A DNA stretch of 64,000 nt from Lelliottia sp. WAP21 (GTDB lineage Bacteria > Pseudomonadota > Gammaproteobacteria > Enterobacterales > Enterobacteriaceae). Position numbers and translations under genes: made by a program. Under the pieces are notes generated by a model. That model was given only the letters and a program-made list of their open reading frames with translations, made no database searches and was not told the DNA's origin. Positions 38,103-49,215 of the stretch are shown piece by piece (position 1 is the first letter of the stretch; each line of letters begins with the position of its first letter). Where the stretch lies: contig NZ_JAIWPG020000003.1 in the NCBI RefSeq assembly GCF_020532665.2, forward strand, positions 62,001 through 126,000. Reading direction: 5' to 3'.

Positions 38103-38648
38103 ATGTCTTCCAGAATCCTGACCACCAGCGTCGCTGGTATTGATGCCTTTATGCGCGACCCGCGAGGGGTGCTAACGAATGCCGAAGGCGGCACAATCGC
38201 AGTCTTTGCCGATAATGCCCCTGCATTCTATGCCATCACGCCTGAGCGTCTGGCCCAGCTTCTGGAGATAGAATCTCGTCTGGCCCGCCCGGCAAGCGAT
38301 GTCGCCCTGGATACCCAGTTCTTCGAAGAACCGACCAGCGCCCCTGTCGCCGTTCCGATGGGCAAATTTGCCATGTATGCAGGATGGCAACCCGACGCCG
38401 ATTTCCAGCGGCTGGCCGGTTTATGGGGCATCGCCCTGACGAAACCCGTCACGCCGGAAGAGTTGGCCGCCTTTGTCGCCTACTGGCAGGCAGAGGGAAA
38501 AGTGTTCCACCACGTGCAGTGGCAGCAAAAACTGGCGCGTAGCATCCAGATTAATCGGTCCAGCGCCGGCGGTCAGCCGAAGCGTGATATTAATGCATTC
38601 TCACAACCTGATTCACATATCCCACAGGGATTCCGGGGGGCCAAATGA
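38103..38648 (+). CDS. dnaT: Primosomal protein DnaT
   Basis: 181 aa from the ATG at 38103 ([20 protein letters not shown]), the expected N-terminus; the open frame extends 28 codons upstream through the repeat. DnaT joins PriA and PriB to load DnaB-DnaC during replication restart. Its stop overlaps the dnaC start by four bases (ATGA). Confidence 0.95.
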   Translation: MSSRILTTSVAGIDAFMRDPRGVLTNAEGGTIAVFADNAPAFYAITPERLAQLLEIESRLARPASDVALDTQFFEEPTSAPVAVPMGKFAMYAGWQPDADFQRLAGLWGIALTKPVTPEELAAFVAYWQAEGKVFHHVQWQQKLARSIQINRSSAGGQPKRDINAFSQPDSHIPQGFRGAK

Positions 38649-39382
38649 AAAACGTCGGCGACCTGATGAAGCGTCTGCAAAAAATGATGCCTGCGAACGT
38701 AAAGCCCGCCTTCACCACGGGTGAAGAGCTGCTGGCCTGGCAAAAGGAGCAGGGACAATTGCGCGCGGCTGCGCTGGCCCGCGAAAACCGTGCCATGAAA
38801 ATGCAGCGTACCTTTAACCGCTCAGGCATTCGTCCGCTGCATCAAAACTGCTCTTTCGATAACTATAAGGTTGAGTCGCAGGGGCAGATGAATGCCCTCA
38901 ACCTGGCACGCCAGTATGTCGATGAATTTGATGGCAATATCGCCAGTTTTATCTTTAGCGGTAAACCTGGTACGGGCAAAAACCATCTTGCCGCCGCCAT
39001 TTGTAATGAGCTGCTATTGCGCGGAAAATCGGTGCTGATCATTACCGTTGCCGACATTATGTCCGCTATGAAAGACACCTTTAGCAACCGCGAAACCAGC
39101 GAAGAGCAACTGCTCAACGATCTGAGTAACGTTGATTTGCTGGTGATTGACGAAATCGGTGTCCAGACTGAATCACGCTATGAAAAAGTGATCATTAACC
39201 AGATCGTCGATCGTCGGTCCTCCTCCAAGCGCCCCACCGGCATGCTCACCAACCATAACATTGACGATATGACCCGACTGCTGGGCGATCGCGTGATGGA
39301 TCGCATGAAGCTCGGCAACAGTTTGTACGTTATTTTTGACTGGGACAGCTTCCGCAGCCGCGTCACAGGCAAAGAGTATTAA
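38645..39382 (+). CDS. dnaC: DNA replication helicase loader DnaC
   Basis: 245 aa AAA+ protein. Walker A GKPGTGKN (106-113, K112) and Walker B LLVIDEIG are present; an N-terminal helical DnaB-binding domain covers the first 60 residues or so. It opens and loads the DnaB ring at oriC and at restart sites. Coupled to dnaT. Confidence 0.97.
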   Translation: MKNVGDLMKRLQKMMPANVKPAFTTGEELLAWQKEQGQLRAAALARENRAMKMQRTFNRSGIRPLHQNCSFDNYKVESQGQMNALNLARQYVDEFDGNIASFIFSGKPGTGKNHLAAAICNELLLRGKSVLIITVADIMSAMKDTFSNRETSEEQLLNDLSNVDLLVIDEIGVQTESRYEKVIINQIVDRRSSSKRPTGMLTNHNIDDMTRLLGDRVMDRMKLGNSLYVIFDWDSFRSRVTGKEY

Positions 39383-39463
39383 GACATTTCCGGCAATGCT
39401 GTATGTACAGCAGGTATATACTGGGGCGACTTCCAGCCTGTAACAGGCATTGTTTGGGTAGAT

Positions 39464-39949
39464 ATGATGAAAAAACGTCTTCTTAGCACAGCATTAACGG
39501 CACTGCTGCTTACCGGTGCTGCACATGCGGCCTCCTGGCAGGATTCTCTTTCCAGCGCCGCCAGCGAATTGACCAAAGAGAGCGGAAGCGCCGGAAACAG
39601 CGGTCTTTCAGCCTCCTCCCTCGCCGGTTTGCTGGGTGATAGCAGCCAAAGCCTGAGCGCAGGCACGATGAATAATGCCGCAGGTATTCTGGAGTATTGC
39701 GCGAAGCAAAAACTGGCCTCGGTGACGGATACGCAGAACATCAAAAATCAGGTTCTGGGCAAGCTGGGTCTGGATACGCAGGAACAGAAAGCGGATACCA
39801 ACTATATGGACGGGATTCAGGGTCTCCTGAATGCGCAAAACGGCCAGCAGTTGAATCTGACCACGCTGGGCAACTCGTCGCTGGCAAAACAAGTAAAGAC
39901 CAAAGCCTGCGATTTAGTGCTAAAACAAGGTGTTAATTTCCTCTCCTGA
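39464..39949 (+). CDS. yjjA: DUF2501 exported protein YjjA
   Basis: 161 aa with a signal peptide (about 1-23, LLSTALTALLLTGAAHAA). The mature part is rich in Ser, Ala, Leu and Gln, with two cysteines (EYCAKQK and TKACDLVL) that may form a disulfide. This matches E. coli YjjA, of unknown function. A 9-bp inverted repeat (CCGCGTTGA 39976-39984 / TCAACGCGG 39998-40006) follows the gene. Confidence 0.92.
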   Translation: MMKKRLLSTALTALLLTGAAHAASWQDSLSSAASELTKESGSAGNSGLSASSLAGLLGDSSQSLSAGTMNNAAGILEYCAKQKLASVTDTQNIKNQVLGKLGLDTQEQKADTNYMDGIQGLLNAQNGQQLNLTTLGNSSLAKQVKTKACDLVLKQGVNFLS

Positions 39950-40218
39950 TATTACCCATTTTCTGCCACACCCAGCCGCGTTGATTCGATTATTCTCTCA
40001 ACGCGGTGCAAGAAGTGAGTTGTCCTCCCCCCGCGTCTCTCCGGCCCTTTAGCAGGATGCGACGGCGTTCAAATTTTCCACTTTCTAAACCAAATCCTAA
40101 CAACAGCACAATTTCGTGTCACTAGAATTGCAGCTGTATGACTTCGTCATTACATTGTATCAACCAAAAAATAGACACTTAGCCTGCTAATAAGACAGGC
40201 ACCATTGAGGATAAGCTG

Positions 40219-42510
40219 TTGTCAGAGTTTATATCCCTTACCCTGTTCCTGGCCTCCGTCGGCATCTATGCCTGGAAGGCTGGTCGCAATACCTGGTGGT
40301 TTATCGCCACGCTGCTGGTATTGGGCTTTTTTATTGTTTTAAACATCACCCTCTACGCCAGCGATTACTTTACCGGTGATGGGATCAACGATGCCGTCCT
40401 CTACACCTTAACCAACAGCCTGACCGGCGCGGGTGTTAGTAAGTACATACTTCCTGGATTTGGCCTGATTCTGGCGCTGGTCGCCGTATTTGGCGCGCTC
40501 GGCTGGGTCCTGCGTCGCCGTCGTCATCGCCCGCATCATATGGGCTACAGCCTGCTGGCCTTGCTCCTTGCGCTCGGTTCCGTCGATGCCAGTCCGGCTT
40601 TTCACCAGATAACGGAACTGGTGAAATCCCAGTCGCGCGACGGCGATCCCGACTTCATCGCCTATTACAAAGAGCCGTCAAAACAGATTGCCCACCCTAA
40701 ACTCAATCTGGTTTATATTTATGGCGAAAGCCTGGAACGCACCTATTTTGACGAGGACGCTTTCCCGGGCCTTACGCCGGAATTAGGGGCAATAAAAAAC
40801 GAAGGGCTGGATTTCAGCCACACGGCACAGCTGCCGGGCACCGATTACACCATCGCGGGCATGGTCGCCTCTCAGTGTGGTATTCCGCTTTTCGCTCCCT
40901 TTGAAGGCAACGCTTCTGCATCCATGTCGAGTTTCTTCCCGCAAAATATTTGCCTCGGCGATATCCTGAAAAATTCCGGCTACGAAAACTACTTCATGCA
41001 AGGCGCAAACCTGCGTTTTGCCGGTAAAGATGTCTTCCTGAAATCCCACGGTTTTGACCACCTTTACGGCGCTGAAGAACTTAAAACGACGGTAGCCGAC
41101 CCCACTTACCGCAATGACTGGGGCTTTTACGACGATACCGTGCTGGACGAGACCTGGAAGAAATTTGAAGCCCTTTCTCAGTCTGGCAAACGTTTCTCGC
41201 TTTTTGCCCTGACCGTGGACACGCACCATCCGGACGGTTTTATCTCGCGTACCTGCCAGCGCAAGCGCTACGACATTGACGGCAAGCCTAACCAGTCGTT
41301 CAGCGCCGTCACCTGTAGTCAGGAACATATCGCGGCCTTTATCGAGAAGATCAAAGCCTCGCCGTGGTTTAAAAATACGGTGATTGTGGTCTCATCCGAC
41401 CATCTGGCAATGAAAAATACCGCATGGGATCGGCTTAGTAAGCTGGACCGCAGCAACCTGTTCTTTGTGATCCGCGGCGACCAGCCTCAGCAGGAGCTGA
41501 TTGCCACCAAACGTAACACCATGGATAACGGCGCAACGGTCCTTGATATTCTGGGCGGCGATAACTTTATTGGTCTGGGGCGAAGCACGCTTTCAGGTCA
41601 GTCACTGTCTGAAGTGTTCCTCAACATGAAGGATAAAATTCTGGCCTGGAAACCGGACGTTATCCGCCTGTGGAACTTCCCGAAAGAGATGAAAGACTTC
41701 ACCATCGATCAATCCAAAAATATGATCGCCTTCTCCGGGAGCCACTTCCGCCTGCCGCTTTTGCTGCGGGTCTCTGACAATCGCGTTGAGCCGCTGCCGG
41801 AAAGCGAATACTCTGCCCCGCTCCGTTTCCAGCTGGCCGATTTCGCGCCACGCGATAACTTCGTCTGGGTCGATCGTTGCTACAAAATGGGCCAGATTTG
41901 GTCCCAGCCGCTGGCCCTCTCAACCGACTGGTGCGTGTCGCAAGGCCAGTTAGGGGGCGAACAACAGGTGCAGCGTGTCGATAAAGATCGCTGGAAAGGC
42001 AAAACGACCTTTAAAGATGTCGTCATCGATACCGACCGCTATAAACGTAACGTAGATATGCTGAAAGTGGTTGATAACGATATCCGCTATAAAGCCGACA
42101 GTTTCGTGTTTAACGTGGCGGGCGCGCCGGAAGAGGTCAAACAGTTCAGCGGCATTTCTCGTCCTGAATCCTGGGGACGCTGGTCCAATGCCCAGCTCGG
42201 CGACGAGGTGAAAATTGAGTATACCCGCCCCCTGCCTGAAAAATTCGATCTGGTGATCACCGCCAAAGCCTATGGCCCGAATGCGGATAAACCGATTCCG
42301 GTGCGTATCGGGGATAATGAGCAGATGCTGACGCTGAGCAAAGAGGTCACCACGACCACGCTGCATTTCGATAACCCTTCCCGCAGCAATACGGTCGTGA
42401 TTGTTCCGCCCGACCCGCAATCGACAAACGAAGGGAATATTCTTGGGCATTCACCGCGTAAGCTGGGCATCGGCATGGTGGAAATCAAGGTCGTTAACGC
42501 GGAAGGTTAA
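40219..42510 (+). CDS. opgB: Phosphoglycerol transferase I OpgB (MdoB)
   Basis: 763 aa with a TTG start at 40219 (MSEFISLTL), preceded by GAGGATAAG; this start and the length match E. coli OpgB. About four membrane segments fill residues 1-130. A periplasmic alkaline-phosphatase/sulfatase-type domain follows, with [14 protein letters not shown] and the metal-binding VSSDHLAM, then a C-terminal beta-rich region. The enzyme moves phosphoglycerol from phosphatidylglycerol to osmoregulated periplasmic glucans. Confidence 0.95.
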   Translation: MSEFISLTLFLASVGIYAWKAGRNTWWFIATLLVLGFFIVLNITLYASDYFTGDGINDAVLYTLTNSLTGAGVSKYILPGFGLILALVAVFGALGWVLRRRRHRPHHMGYSLLALLLALGSVDASPAFHQITELVKSQSRDGDPDFIAYYKEPSKQIAHPKLNLVYIYGESLERTYFDEDAFPGLTPELGAIKNEGLDFSHTAQLPGTDYTIAGMVASQCGIPLFAPFEGNASASMSSFFPQNICLGDILKNSGYENYFMQGANLRFAGKDVFLKSHGFDHLYGAEELKTTVADPTYRNDWGFYDDTVLDETWKKFEALSQSGKRFSLFALTVDTHHPDGFISRTCQRKRYDIDGKPNQSFSAVTCSQEHIAAFIEKIKASPWFKNTVIVVSSDHLAMKNTAWDRLSKLDRSNLFFVIRGDQPQQELIATKRNTMDNGATVLDILGGDNFIGLGRSTLSGQSLSEVFLNMKDKILAWKPDVIRLWNFPKEMKDFTIDQSKNMIAFSGSHFRLPLLLRVSDNRVEPLPESEYSAPLRFQLADFAPRDNFVWVDRCYKMGQIWSQPLALSTDWCVSQGQLGGEQQVQRVDKDRWKGKTTFKDVVIDTDRYKRNVDMLKVVDNDIRYKADSFVFNVAGAPEEVKQFSGISRPESWGRWSNAQLGDEVKIEYTRPLPEKFDLVITAKAYGPNADKPIPVRIGDNEQMLTLSKEVTTTTLHFDNPSRSNTVVIVPPDPQSTNEGNILGHSPRKLGIGMVEIKVVNAEG

Positions 42511-42633
42511 ATGTATCGCATCGGTGAAGTTTCGGGGTTCGTGTGAGCCTGCGGAGAGCATGCGGAGAGCCTGTCAGGCTAAAGCCACGGCCATGGCATC
42601 GTAGTGCGTAATGACGCTTGCCACCGCCAGATC

Positions 42634-42663
42634 AAACGTCCTGCCGAAGCAGGACGTTTTTCA
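42634..42663 (+). terminator. opgB terminator
   Basis: AAACGTCCTGC-cgaa-GCAGGACGTTT followed by TTT: perfect 11-bp stem about 120 bases past the opgB stop, just before the end of the convergent tsr gene. Confidence 0.92.
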
Positions 42664-42665
42664 CA

Positions 42666-44324
42666 TCAGAAGGTTTCCCAGTTATCACCTGAACTGGTGG
42701 CAGCCGCTTTGCGCGCCATCACCGGAGCCGGGGTTTTTAATGCCGGGTCACGTGATTTCATCTGTTCCTGCTGAATGCGGAACACGGCGACAGCCTGCGT
42801 CAGGCGACTCGCTTGCTCTTCCAGCGCGGCGGCAGCGGCGGCGGACTCTTCCACCAGCGAGGCGTTCTGCTGCGTCACACGATCCATTTCAGCAACCGCC
42901 AGGCCGACCTGATCGATACCCCGGCTCTGCTCGTCAGACGCAGACGCGATTTCACCCATAATGTCCGTCACGCGGGTCACCGCATTAACGATCTCATCCA
43001 TGGTTTCACCGGCGCTTTCAACGAGGGTTGAACCCAGCTCAACGCGACCAACAGAGTCTTCAATCAGGCTCTTGATTTCGCGTGCTGCCTGGGCACTACG
43101 CTGTGCGAGGTTACGCACTTCGCCTGCCACTACCGCAAAACCACGGCCCTGCTCACCGGCACGCGCGGCTTCAACCGCGGCGTTCAGCGCCAGAATATTG
43201 GTCTGGAAGGCAATACCATCAATCACGCTAATAATATCGGCGATTTTCTGCGAACTGCCCGCGATGTCACGCATGGTTTGCACCACGTTATCCACCACTT
43301 TACCGCCTTTCTGCGCGGTCTCGGATGCGCTCAGTGCCAGGTTGCTCGCCTGACGCGCATTTTCGGCGTTCTGTTTCACGGTAGCCGTCAGCTGTTCCAT
43401 GCTTGCAGCCGTCTCTTCCAGAGACGCAGCCTGCTGCTCTGTACGTGAAGAGAGATCGTTATTCCCGACAGAGATTTCGCTCGCGCCGCTGTAAATCGCA
43501 TTGGCGCCGTTACGCACGTCACCCACGGTCCGAACCAGCTCACCCTGCATGTGACGCAGTGATTCGGCCAGTTCGCCCATTTCATTGGTCCCTTCCACAT
43601 CAATGCGTTTAACCAGATCGCCGCTGGCGATATGTCGAATGCTGTCGATCAGACGGTTAAGTGGGGAGATCAGGGTTTGTTTGATACCCAGCCACACGCC
43701 GACGATAACTACCAGCACCAGGATCAGCACGCTCAACAGAACCCAGATAGCCTGGCTGTAAGAGCTGTTGCTGTCATCCACGGCAACCTGGTAGAGATGG
43801 TCGTTTTGCTGCAGATAGTTGACGTATTGTTTCTCGAAACCATCCTGGAAACTCTGGGTCGGCTGATCGAAGAAATCGTTAATTTTACCGGCGCCGAGTA
43901 ACTGGATAAGCTCTGCCAACGCACCGTGGTAGATATCGTAGTTACGCTTGATTTCCAGGGCCGCGGCATCGCTCTGGCGCGGGTCACGCGGTAACGCTTC
44001 GTAATCGGCCCAGTTTTTTTCCGCCTGCTTCAGGGAAGCAGAAGCAATCTGCATCAGCTCGGCCACGGTCGCGCCGCTGCCAATATTGCTCTGATCCATC
44101 ATGTAACGGATACCCGCACGGTTTAGGGTATTACGGGTTTGCAGCAACGCGACCCAACTGCCGTTAAGCGTGGATTGTTGCTGGCGAATGGTTTGCAGGA
44201 CGGTGAAGTTCTCTTTGTCATGCTTGAGGGCATTAAAGAAAAGACCACCGGATGTCAGCTGTAACAGGCCGAAAATAGCCAAAACCAGCAACAAGCTGGT
44301 GACAATCTTGATACGATTTAACAT
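42666..44324 (-). CDS. tsr: Serine chemoreceptor Tsr (methyl-accepting chemotaxis protein)
   Basis: 552 aa from the ATG at 44324 ([16 protein letters not shown]). TM1 is about 7-30, a periplasmic four-helix ligand domain (about 31-190, with [11 protein letters not shown] serine-site region) follows, then TM2 about 191-213, HAMP, and the long signalling coiled coil with its hairpin tip ([47 protein letters not shown] region). The C-terminal NWETF pentapeptide tethers CheR and CheB. It senses serine and some repellents at the inner membrane. A sigma-28 promoter lies upstream. Confidence 0.95.
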   Translation of the reverse strand: MLNRIKIVTSLLLVLAIFGLLQLTSGGLFFNALKHDKENFTVLQTIRQQQSTLNGSWVALLQTRNTLNRAGIRYMMDQSNIGSGATVAELMQIASASLKQAEKNWADYEALPRDPRQSDAAALEIKRNYDIYHGALAELIQLLGAGKINDFFDQPTQSFQDGFEKQYVNYLQQNDHLYQVAVDDSNSSYSQAIWVLLSVLILVLVVIVGVWLGIKQTLISPLNRLIDSIRHIASGDLVKRIDVEGTNEMGELAESLRHMQGELVRTVGDVRNGANAIYSGASEISVGNNDLSSRTEQQAASLEETAASMEQLTATVKQNAENARQASNLALSASETAQKGGKVVDNVVQTMRDIAGSSQKIADIISVIDGIAFQTNILALNAAVEAARAGEQGRGFAVVAGEVRNLAQRSAQAAREIKSLIEDSVGRVELGSTLVESAGETMDEIVNAVTRVTDIMGEIASASDEQSRGIDQVGLAVAEMDRVTQQNASLVEESAAAAAALEEQASRLTQAVAVFRIQQEQMKSRDPALKTPAPVMARKAAATSSGDNWETF

Positions 44325-44355
44325 GATTTCTCTTTCCATCAGACAGATAACAGAA

Positions 44356-44382
44356 TTTTCGGCCTGGGAAAGGAAAACTTTA
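44356..44382 (-). promoter_or_regulatory. Sigma-28 (FliA) promoter of tsr
   Basis: On the minus strand TAAAGTTT-N11-GCCGAAAA matches the flagellar sigma-28 consensus TAAAGTTT-N11-GCCGATAA at 15 of 16 positions, 32 bases upstream of the tsr start. It places tsr in the flagellar class 3 regulon. Confidence 0.9.
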
Positions 44383-44681
44383 CGAAAATCGTACTAAAAG
44401 TGGTGTTTATTTCCACTCTTCACGCGGCGTGAGAAAGATTGAACTGAAATCTATTTTAAAGGTTGCGTTCAGGCCGTCATTCCGGAACGTAAATTCGTCT
44501 GTTTATTATTAATATCTACCCCTGTCAGAACAGCAGGCCAGCGCGAAAAAAAATTAATGTTTACCCTGCACGGGGTCGTTATATATCCATAAGATAAATT
44601 TCGGCTCTGTATCACTGATCTGTTTTTTCAGCGATCGCATCACTTTTCAGAGTCACGCACGAAAATAAACGGGAATGCATT
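44383..44681. promoter_or_regulatory. Divergent region between tsr and the WYL regulator gene
   Basis: About 300 bases without an open frame of note. The half next to the WYL gene is AT-rich (AAAAAAATTAATG, TATATATCCATAAGATAAAT). I could not assign a specific operator. Confidence 0.5.
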
Positions 44682-45584
44682 ATGGCAACGCCGGTTCGGA
44701 GCCGCTCGGCTGAACGCCTCGTCGATATTATTCTGGAACTCCATTTAAACGGCGTCGTTAATCGCAGCGACCTGATGCAAAAATTTAACATTACAGAACG
44801 AACTGTCTATCGCGATCTCAATGCGCTGGCACCGATAGTTCAGCATAGCGGTAATGGTCAGTATCGTCTTATCCATGCTACACCAACCCACGGCTTGCAA
44901 GGCCTGCATCATGCACTGGCACATTTTCTGAATGCAGACGCCTTCTTTCCTGAAAGAGGGAAAGAGTTCTGGGGGAGCCTTGAAGCCCGGGCTGAAGAGA
45001 ACCATATTCTTATCCTGAATGGAGAGGCTGAACATTCGGCGAAAAAAGATATTCGTCAGCATTTAACCGCCATAGAGAAATCGATTAAACAGCACTTTGT
45101 CTGCCAGATTGTTTATAAGAATAAAACCAGACTGGTTAATCCCTACAAACTTATTAACAAAAAAAATATATGGTATTTACAAGCCACCGAAAATGGCAGG
45201 TTAAAATCCTTTTCCCTAAGTCAGATTCATTGGTTTGATATACAAAATACGACCTTTACACCGGATGCGGATACGCTCGCATTACTTGAGAAAAATCTCG
45301 ACCCCTGGGTCAGCGGTGAAACCTTTGAGGTTACCGTATTTACGCATCGTGCTATCTCACACTATTTTAAACGCCGCAATGTGTTGCCTGACCAGGAGCT
45401 GCTTGAAGAGACGCCCGAAGGGATTACGATCCGTTGCCAGGCCTCGCACGAGAACCAAATCCTGCCGCTGTTATGTTACTGGCTGCCACATATCCAGATT
45501 GTGTCGCCATCCTGGCTGCGTGAAAAACTGATTCATACACTCGAAGGGTATCTTGCTGCGGTACCCGCTGACGCCTGCCAATAA
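44682..45584 (+). CDS. HTH/WYL-domain transcriptional regulator
   Basis: 300 aa. An N-terminal winged HTH (about 8-60: SAERLVDIILELHLNGVVNRSDLMQKFNITERTVYRDLNAL) of DeoR/HTH_11 type precedes a WYL domain (about 135-200, with NIWYLQATENGRLKSFSLSQI) and a C-terminal WCX-like part. WYL domains bind nucleotides or nucleic acid and often serve in phage-defence or DNA-damage control. Parts of the gene, notably 45120-45210, are AT-rich against its surroundings. It is upstream of btsT in the same direction, at a place where E. coli has unrelated genes. Target and ligand are unknown. Confidence 0.87.
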   Translation: MATPVRSRSAERLVDIILELHLNGVVNRSDLMQKFNITERTVYRDLNALAPIVQHSGNGQYRLIHATPTHGLQGLHHALAHFLNADAFFPERGKEFWGSLEARAEENHILILNGEAEHSAKKDIRQHLTAIEKSIKQHFVCQIVYKNKTRLVNPYKLINKKNIWYLQATENGRLKSFSLSQIHWFDIQNTTFTPDADTLALLEKNLDPWVSGETFEVTVFTHRAISHYFKRRNVLPDQELLEETPEGITIRCQASHENQILPLLCYWLPHIQIVSPSWLREKLIHTLEGYLAAVPADACQ

Positions 45585-45588
45585 ACTT

Positions 45589-45604
45589 CGTGATCTCAAT
45601 CACA
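45589..45604 (+). promoter_or_regulatory. CRP site upstream of btsT
   Basis: CGTGATCTCAATCACA matches TGTGA-N6-TCACA at nine of ten conserved positions. It begins five bases after the WYL gene stop and about 200 bases before btsT. E. coli btsT is CRP-dependent. Confidence 0.75.
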
Positions 45605-45632
45605 TAAACCGACCGACTGCGGGTGAGCCAGA

Positions 45633-45681
45633 ACCGCTCACCCCACCCTTTGACCGCTTACCTGCATGTTTTAACCACTCA
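45633..45681 (+). promoter_or_regulatory. Three BtsR-type direct repeats upstream of btsT
   Basis: ACCGCTCA (45633-45640), ACCGCTTA (45653-45660) and ACCACTCA (45674-45681) each fit the BtsR (YehT) half-site ACC(G/A)CT(C/T)A. The gaps are 12 and 13 bases. BtsS/BtsR is the pyruvate-sensing two-component system that activates btsT. Confidence 0.82.
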
Positions 45682-45798
45682 CACATTTACCGTCCTTTAC
45701 ACGGGCACGGATCTGGCAAGATCGCCCCAGCATTAATCAATACGACCTCACAACGCACGATGACCCTTTTTTCTTCACATAAAAAACCAGGTCTTAAT

Positions 45799-47952
45799 AT
45801 GGATACCAAAAAACTACTTAAGCACGTGCCCTGGGCCTTACTCGGGATCCTCGGGGCTTTCTGTCTGGCGGTTGTTGCATTACGCCGGGGCGAGCATGTC
45901 AGCGCCCTGTGGATCGTAGTCGCGTCAGTCTCCGTCTACCTTGTGGCTTATCGCTACTACAGCTTGTACATCGCGCAAAAGGTCATGAAACTCGACCCGA
46001 CGCGTGCTACGCCTGCGGTCATTAACAACGACGGCCTGAACTACGTGCCGACCAACCGTTATGTCCTGTTCGGCCACCACTTCGCCGCGATAGCGGGTGC
46101 GGGGCCGCTGGTTGGGCCGGTGCTTGCCGCACAGATGGGCTATCTGCCGGGTACGCTTTGGCTCTTAGCCGGTGTGGTGTTGGCGGGTGCGGTTCAGGAC
46201 TTCATGGTGCTGTTTATCTCTACCCGTCGCAACGGCGCCTCTTTGGGTGAGATGATCAAAGAAGAGATGGGCCGCGTGCCGGGTACCATTGCCCTGTTCG
46301 GCTGCTTCCTGATCATGATTATCATCCTGGCGGTGCTGGCGTTAATCGTGGTAAAAGCCCTGGCAGAAAGCCCGTGGGGGGTCTTCACCGTCTGCTCCAC
46401 CGTGCCAATTGCGCTCTTCATGGGCATTTACATGCGCTTCCTGCGGCCAGGTCGCGTCGGCGAAGTGTCGATCATTGGTATCGTCTTGCTGGTGGCAGCC
46501 ATTTACTTCGGCGGCGTTATCGCGCACGACCCGTACTGGGGCCCGGCGCTGACCTTTAAAGACACCACCATCACCTTTGCGCTGATTGGTTACGCCTTTA
46601 TCTCTGCACTGCTGCCGGTCTGGCTGATTCTGGCTCCGCGTGATTACCTGGCGACCTTCCTGAAAATCGGCGTGATCGTCGGTCTGGCGATAGGCATCGT
46701 GATCATCAACCCGGAACTGAAAATGCCTGCGGTCACGCAGTACATTGACGGCACCGGTCCGCTGTGGAAAGGGGCCCTCTTCCCGTTCCTGTTCATCACC
46801 ATTGCCTGCGGTGCCGTATCGGGCTTCCATGCGCTGATCGCCTCCGGCACTACGCCGAAACTGATGGCTAACGAAACCGATGCCCGCTTTATCGGTTATG
46901 GCGCGATGCTGATGGAATCTTTTGTGGCCATCATGGCGCTGGTTGCAGCATCGATCATTGAGCCTGGTCTGTACTTTGCGATGAACACGCCGCCTGCGGG
47001 GCTGGGCATCACCATGCCAAACCTGCACGAAATGGGGGGCGATAACGCCGCACTGATCATGGCGCAGCTGAAAGAGGCGAGCGCACATGCGGCTGCAACC
47101 GTCAGCTCCTGGGGCTTTGTGATTTCGCCTGAGCAGATCATGCAGACCGCGAAAGACATCGGTGAACCGTCGATTCTGAACCGTGCCGGTGGCGCACCAA
47201 CGCTTGCCGTGGGTATTGCTCACGTCTTCCACAAAGTACTGCCGTGGGCGGATATGGGCTTCTGGTACCACTTCGGTATTCTGTTCGAAGCACTGTTCAT
47301 CCTGACCGCGCTGGATGCGGGCACCCGTGCGGGCCGCTTTATGCTTCAGGATTTGCTCGGTAACTTCGTGCCTTTCCTCAAGAAAACGGATTCTCTGGTC
47401 GCAGGCGTACTGGGAACGGCGGGCTGCGTCGGTCTGTGGGGTTATCTGCTGTATCAGGGTGTCGTCGATCCGTTGGGCGGCGTGAAGAGCCTGTGGCCGC
47501 TGTTCGGTATCTCTAACCAGATGCTGGCCGCTGTGGCCCTGGTCCTTGGCACCGTTGTCCTTGTGAAGATGAAACGCACCAAATACATCTGGGTGACCGT
47601 GGTCCCTGCGCTGTGGCTGCTGCTCTGCACCACCTGGGCGCTGGGTCTGAAACTGTTCAGCGCCAATCCGCAGCTGGAAGGCTTCCTGTACATGGCTAAC
47701 CAGTACAAAGAGAAGATTGCGGCAGGCGGCGGCGATCTGACCGCGCAACAGATTGCCAACATGAACCATATCGTGGTGAACAACTACACCAACGCGGGTC
47801 TGAGCATTCTGTTCCTGGTCGTCGTCTACAGCATCATCTTCTATGGCATCAAAACCTGGCTGAACGTGCGTAACGCCGACGGTCGTACGGATAAAGAGAC
47901 CCCGTATGTACCGGTACCGGAAGGCGGCGTGAAGACCTCTTCACACCACTAA
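45799..47952 (+). CDS. btsT: Pyruvate/H+ symporter BtsT
   Basis: 717 aa from the ATG at 45799 ([16 protein letters not shown]), the E. coli start; the open frame reaches 82 codons upstream across the control region. A CstA-family carrier with about 18 hydrophobic segments; the segment [26 protein letters not shown] is the CstA signature. It imports pyruvate with protons. Its promoter carries CRP and BtsR sites. It is followed by yjiX, as cstA is followed by ybdD. Confidence 0.95.
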   Translation: MDTKKLLKHVPWALLGILGAFCLAVVALRRGEHVSALWIVVASVSVYLVAYRYYSLYIAQKVMKLDPTRATPAVINNDGLNYVPTNRYVLFGHHFAAIAGAGPLVGPVLAAQMGYLPGTLWLLAGVVLAGAVQDFMVLFISTRRNGASLGEMIKEEMGRVPGTIALFGCFLIMIIILAVLALIVVKALAESPWGVFTVCSTVPIALFMGIYMRFLRPGRVGEVSIIGIVLLVAAIYFGGVIAHDPYWGPALTFKDTTITFALIGYAFISALLPVWLILAPRDYLATFLKIGVIVGLAIGIVIINPELKMPAVTQYIDGTGPLWKGALFPFLFITIACGAVSGFHALIASGTTPKLMANETDARFIGYGAMLMESFVAIMALVAASIIEPGLYFAMNTPPAGLGITMPNLHEMGGDNAALIMAQLKEASAHAAATVSSWGFVISPEQIMQTAKDIGEPSILNRAGGAPTLAVGIAHVFHKVLPWADMGFWYHFGILFEALFILTALDAGTRAGRFMLQDLLGNFVPFLKKTDSLVAGVLGTAGCVGLWGYLLYQGVVDPLGGVKSLWPLFGISNQMLAAVALVLGTVVLVKMKRTKYIWVTVVPALWLLLCTTWALGLKLFSANPQLEGFLYMANQYKEKIAAGGGDLTAQQIANMNHIVVNNYTNAGLSILFLVVVYSIIFYGIKTWLNVRNADGRTDKETPYVPVPEGGVKTSSHH

Positions 47953-47963
47953 TCCGTCCTCCT

Positions 47964-47999
47964 CCCCTCTCCTTTCTGGAGAGGGTTGGGGTAAGGGGA
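47964..47999. repeat. GC-rich palindromic repeat between btsT and yjiX
   Basis: CCCCTCTCCTTTCTGGAGAG then GGTTGGGGTAAGGGG is a shorter variant of the window-wide repeat. A second GC-rich hairpin, CCCGGC...GCCGGG with a T run, follows at about 48005-48032, so the btsT transcript may partly end here. Confidence 0.82.
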
Positions 48000-48047
48000 A
48001 ACAATGCCCGGCCGCCCCTGCCGGGCTTTTTCTATCTGGAAGGTTCA

Positions 48048-48251
48048 ATGTTTGGTAACTTAGGCGAAGCAAAAAAATACCTCGGTCAGGCGGCTAAAAT
48101 GCTGATTGGTATCCCGGACTATGACAACTATGTTGAGCATATGAAAACCAACCATCCCGATAAGCCGTATATGACCTATTACGAATTCTTCCGTGAGCGT
48201 CAGGAAGCACGCTACGGCGGAAGTGGCGAAGGCGGCGTACGCTGCTGCTAA
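48048..48251 (+). CDS. yjiX: YbdD/YjiX-family small protein
   Basis: 67 aa. The family core [38 protein letters not shown] is intact, ending in VRCC. Genes of this family always accompany CstA/BtsT carriers and are needed for their function, though the mechanism is unknown. It is 10 bases upstream of yjiA. Confidence 0.93.
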   Translation: MFGNLGEAKKYLGQAAKMLIGIPDYDNYVEHMKTNHPDKPYMTYYEFFRERQEARYGGSGEGGVRCC

Positions 48252-48261
48252 AGGAGAGACC

Positions 48262-49215
48262 ATGACACCGATTGCAGTAACCCTCCTCACCGGCTTTTTG
48301 GGCGCGGGCAAAACCACCCTGCTGCGCCACATTCTGAACGAGCAGCACGGTTTTAAAATCGCCGTCATTGAAAACGAATTTGGCGAAGTCTCGGTAGACG
48401 ATCAGCTGATTGGCGATCGCGCTACGCAGATCAAAACCCTGACCAACGGCTGCATCTGCTGTACCCGCTCCAGCGAACTGGAAGATGCCCTGCTCGACCT
48501 GCTCGACAGCCGCGATCGCGGTGACATCGAGTTCGATCGTCTGGTGATTGAATGCACCGGCATGGCCGATCCCGGCCCGATTATTCAGACCTTTTTCTCC
48601 CACGAGATCCTCTGCCAGCGCTACCTGCTGGATGGCGTTATCGCCCTGGTCGACGCGGTACACGCTAACGATCAAATGGATCAGTTCACTATTGCCCAGT
48701 CGCAAATTGGCTATGCCGATCGCATTTTGCTAACCAAAACCGACGTGGCGGGCGACAGTGAAACCCTGCGTGAACGCCTGACGCGCATCAACGCCCGCGC
48801 CCCGATCTACACCGTGACACATGGCGATATCGATCTGGCGCAACTTTTTAACACCAACGGCTTTATGCTCGAAGAGAACGTCACGTCAAAACCGCGCTTT
48901 CACTTTATGGCTGATAAGCAAAACGACGTCTCATCGATCGTGGTTGAGCTGGATTACCCGGTAGATATCAGCGAAGTCTCCCGTGTGATGGAGAACCTGC
49001 TGCTGTCGTTTGCCGATAAGCTGCTGCGCTACAAAGGAATGCTGTGGATTGACAGCGAACCAAACCGCCTGCTGTTCCAGGGCGTGCAGCGCCTTTACAG
49101 CGCCGACTGGGACCGCCCGTGGGCCGACGAAACGCCGCACAGCACGATGGTATTTATCGGCATTCAGTTGCCGGAAGATGAGATTCGGGCGGCATTCTCG
49201 CAGTTAAAGAAATAA
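48262..49215 (+). CDS. yjiA: COG0523 GTPase / metallochaperone YjiA
   Basis: 317 aa from the ATG at 48262, with AAGGAGAG upstream; a longer open frame overlaps yjiX. Walker A GFLGAGKTT (11-19), metal-binding CxCC (C64, C66, C67 in NGCICC) and the C-terminal CobW domain are all present. Members hydrolyse GTP and bind transition metals; the client of YjiA is unknown. In E. coli K-12 the restriction cluster (mrr, hsd, mcrBC) starts on the far side of this gene. Confidence 0.95.
   Translation: MTPIAVTLLTGFLGAGKTTLLRHILNEQHGFKIAVIENEFGEVSVDDQLIGDRATQIKTLTNGCICCTRSSELEDALLDLLDSRDRGDIEFDRLVIECTGMADPGPIIQTFFSHEILCQRYLLDGVIALVDAVHANDQMDQFTIAQSQIGYADRILLTKTDVAGDSETLRERLTRINARAPIYTVTHGDIDLAQLFNTNGFMLEENVTSKPRFHFMADKQNDVSSIVVELDYPVDISEVSRVMENLLLSFADKLLRYKGMLWIDSEPNRLLFQGVQRLYSADWDRPWADETPHSTMVFIGIQLPEDEIRAAFSQLKK

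Noticed and set aside
39976..40006. Inverted repeat after yjjA as a terminator
   Set aside because: The 9-bp arms pair perfectly but the loop is 13 bases and no T run follows, so termination cannot be claimed.
42548..42574. Short tandem TGCGGAGAGC repeat after opgB
   Set aside because: Only two copies of about 11 bases; likely chance or simple slippage.
46342..47769. 475-codon minus-strand frame opposite btsT
   Set aside because: Shadow of the BtsT coding frame; low-complexity, His/Gln/Arg-rich translation with no start signal.
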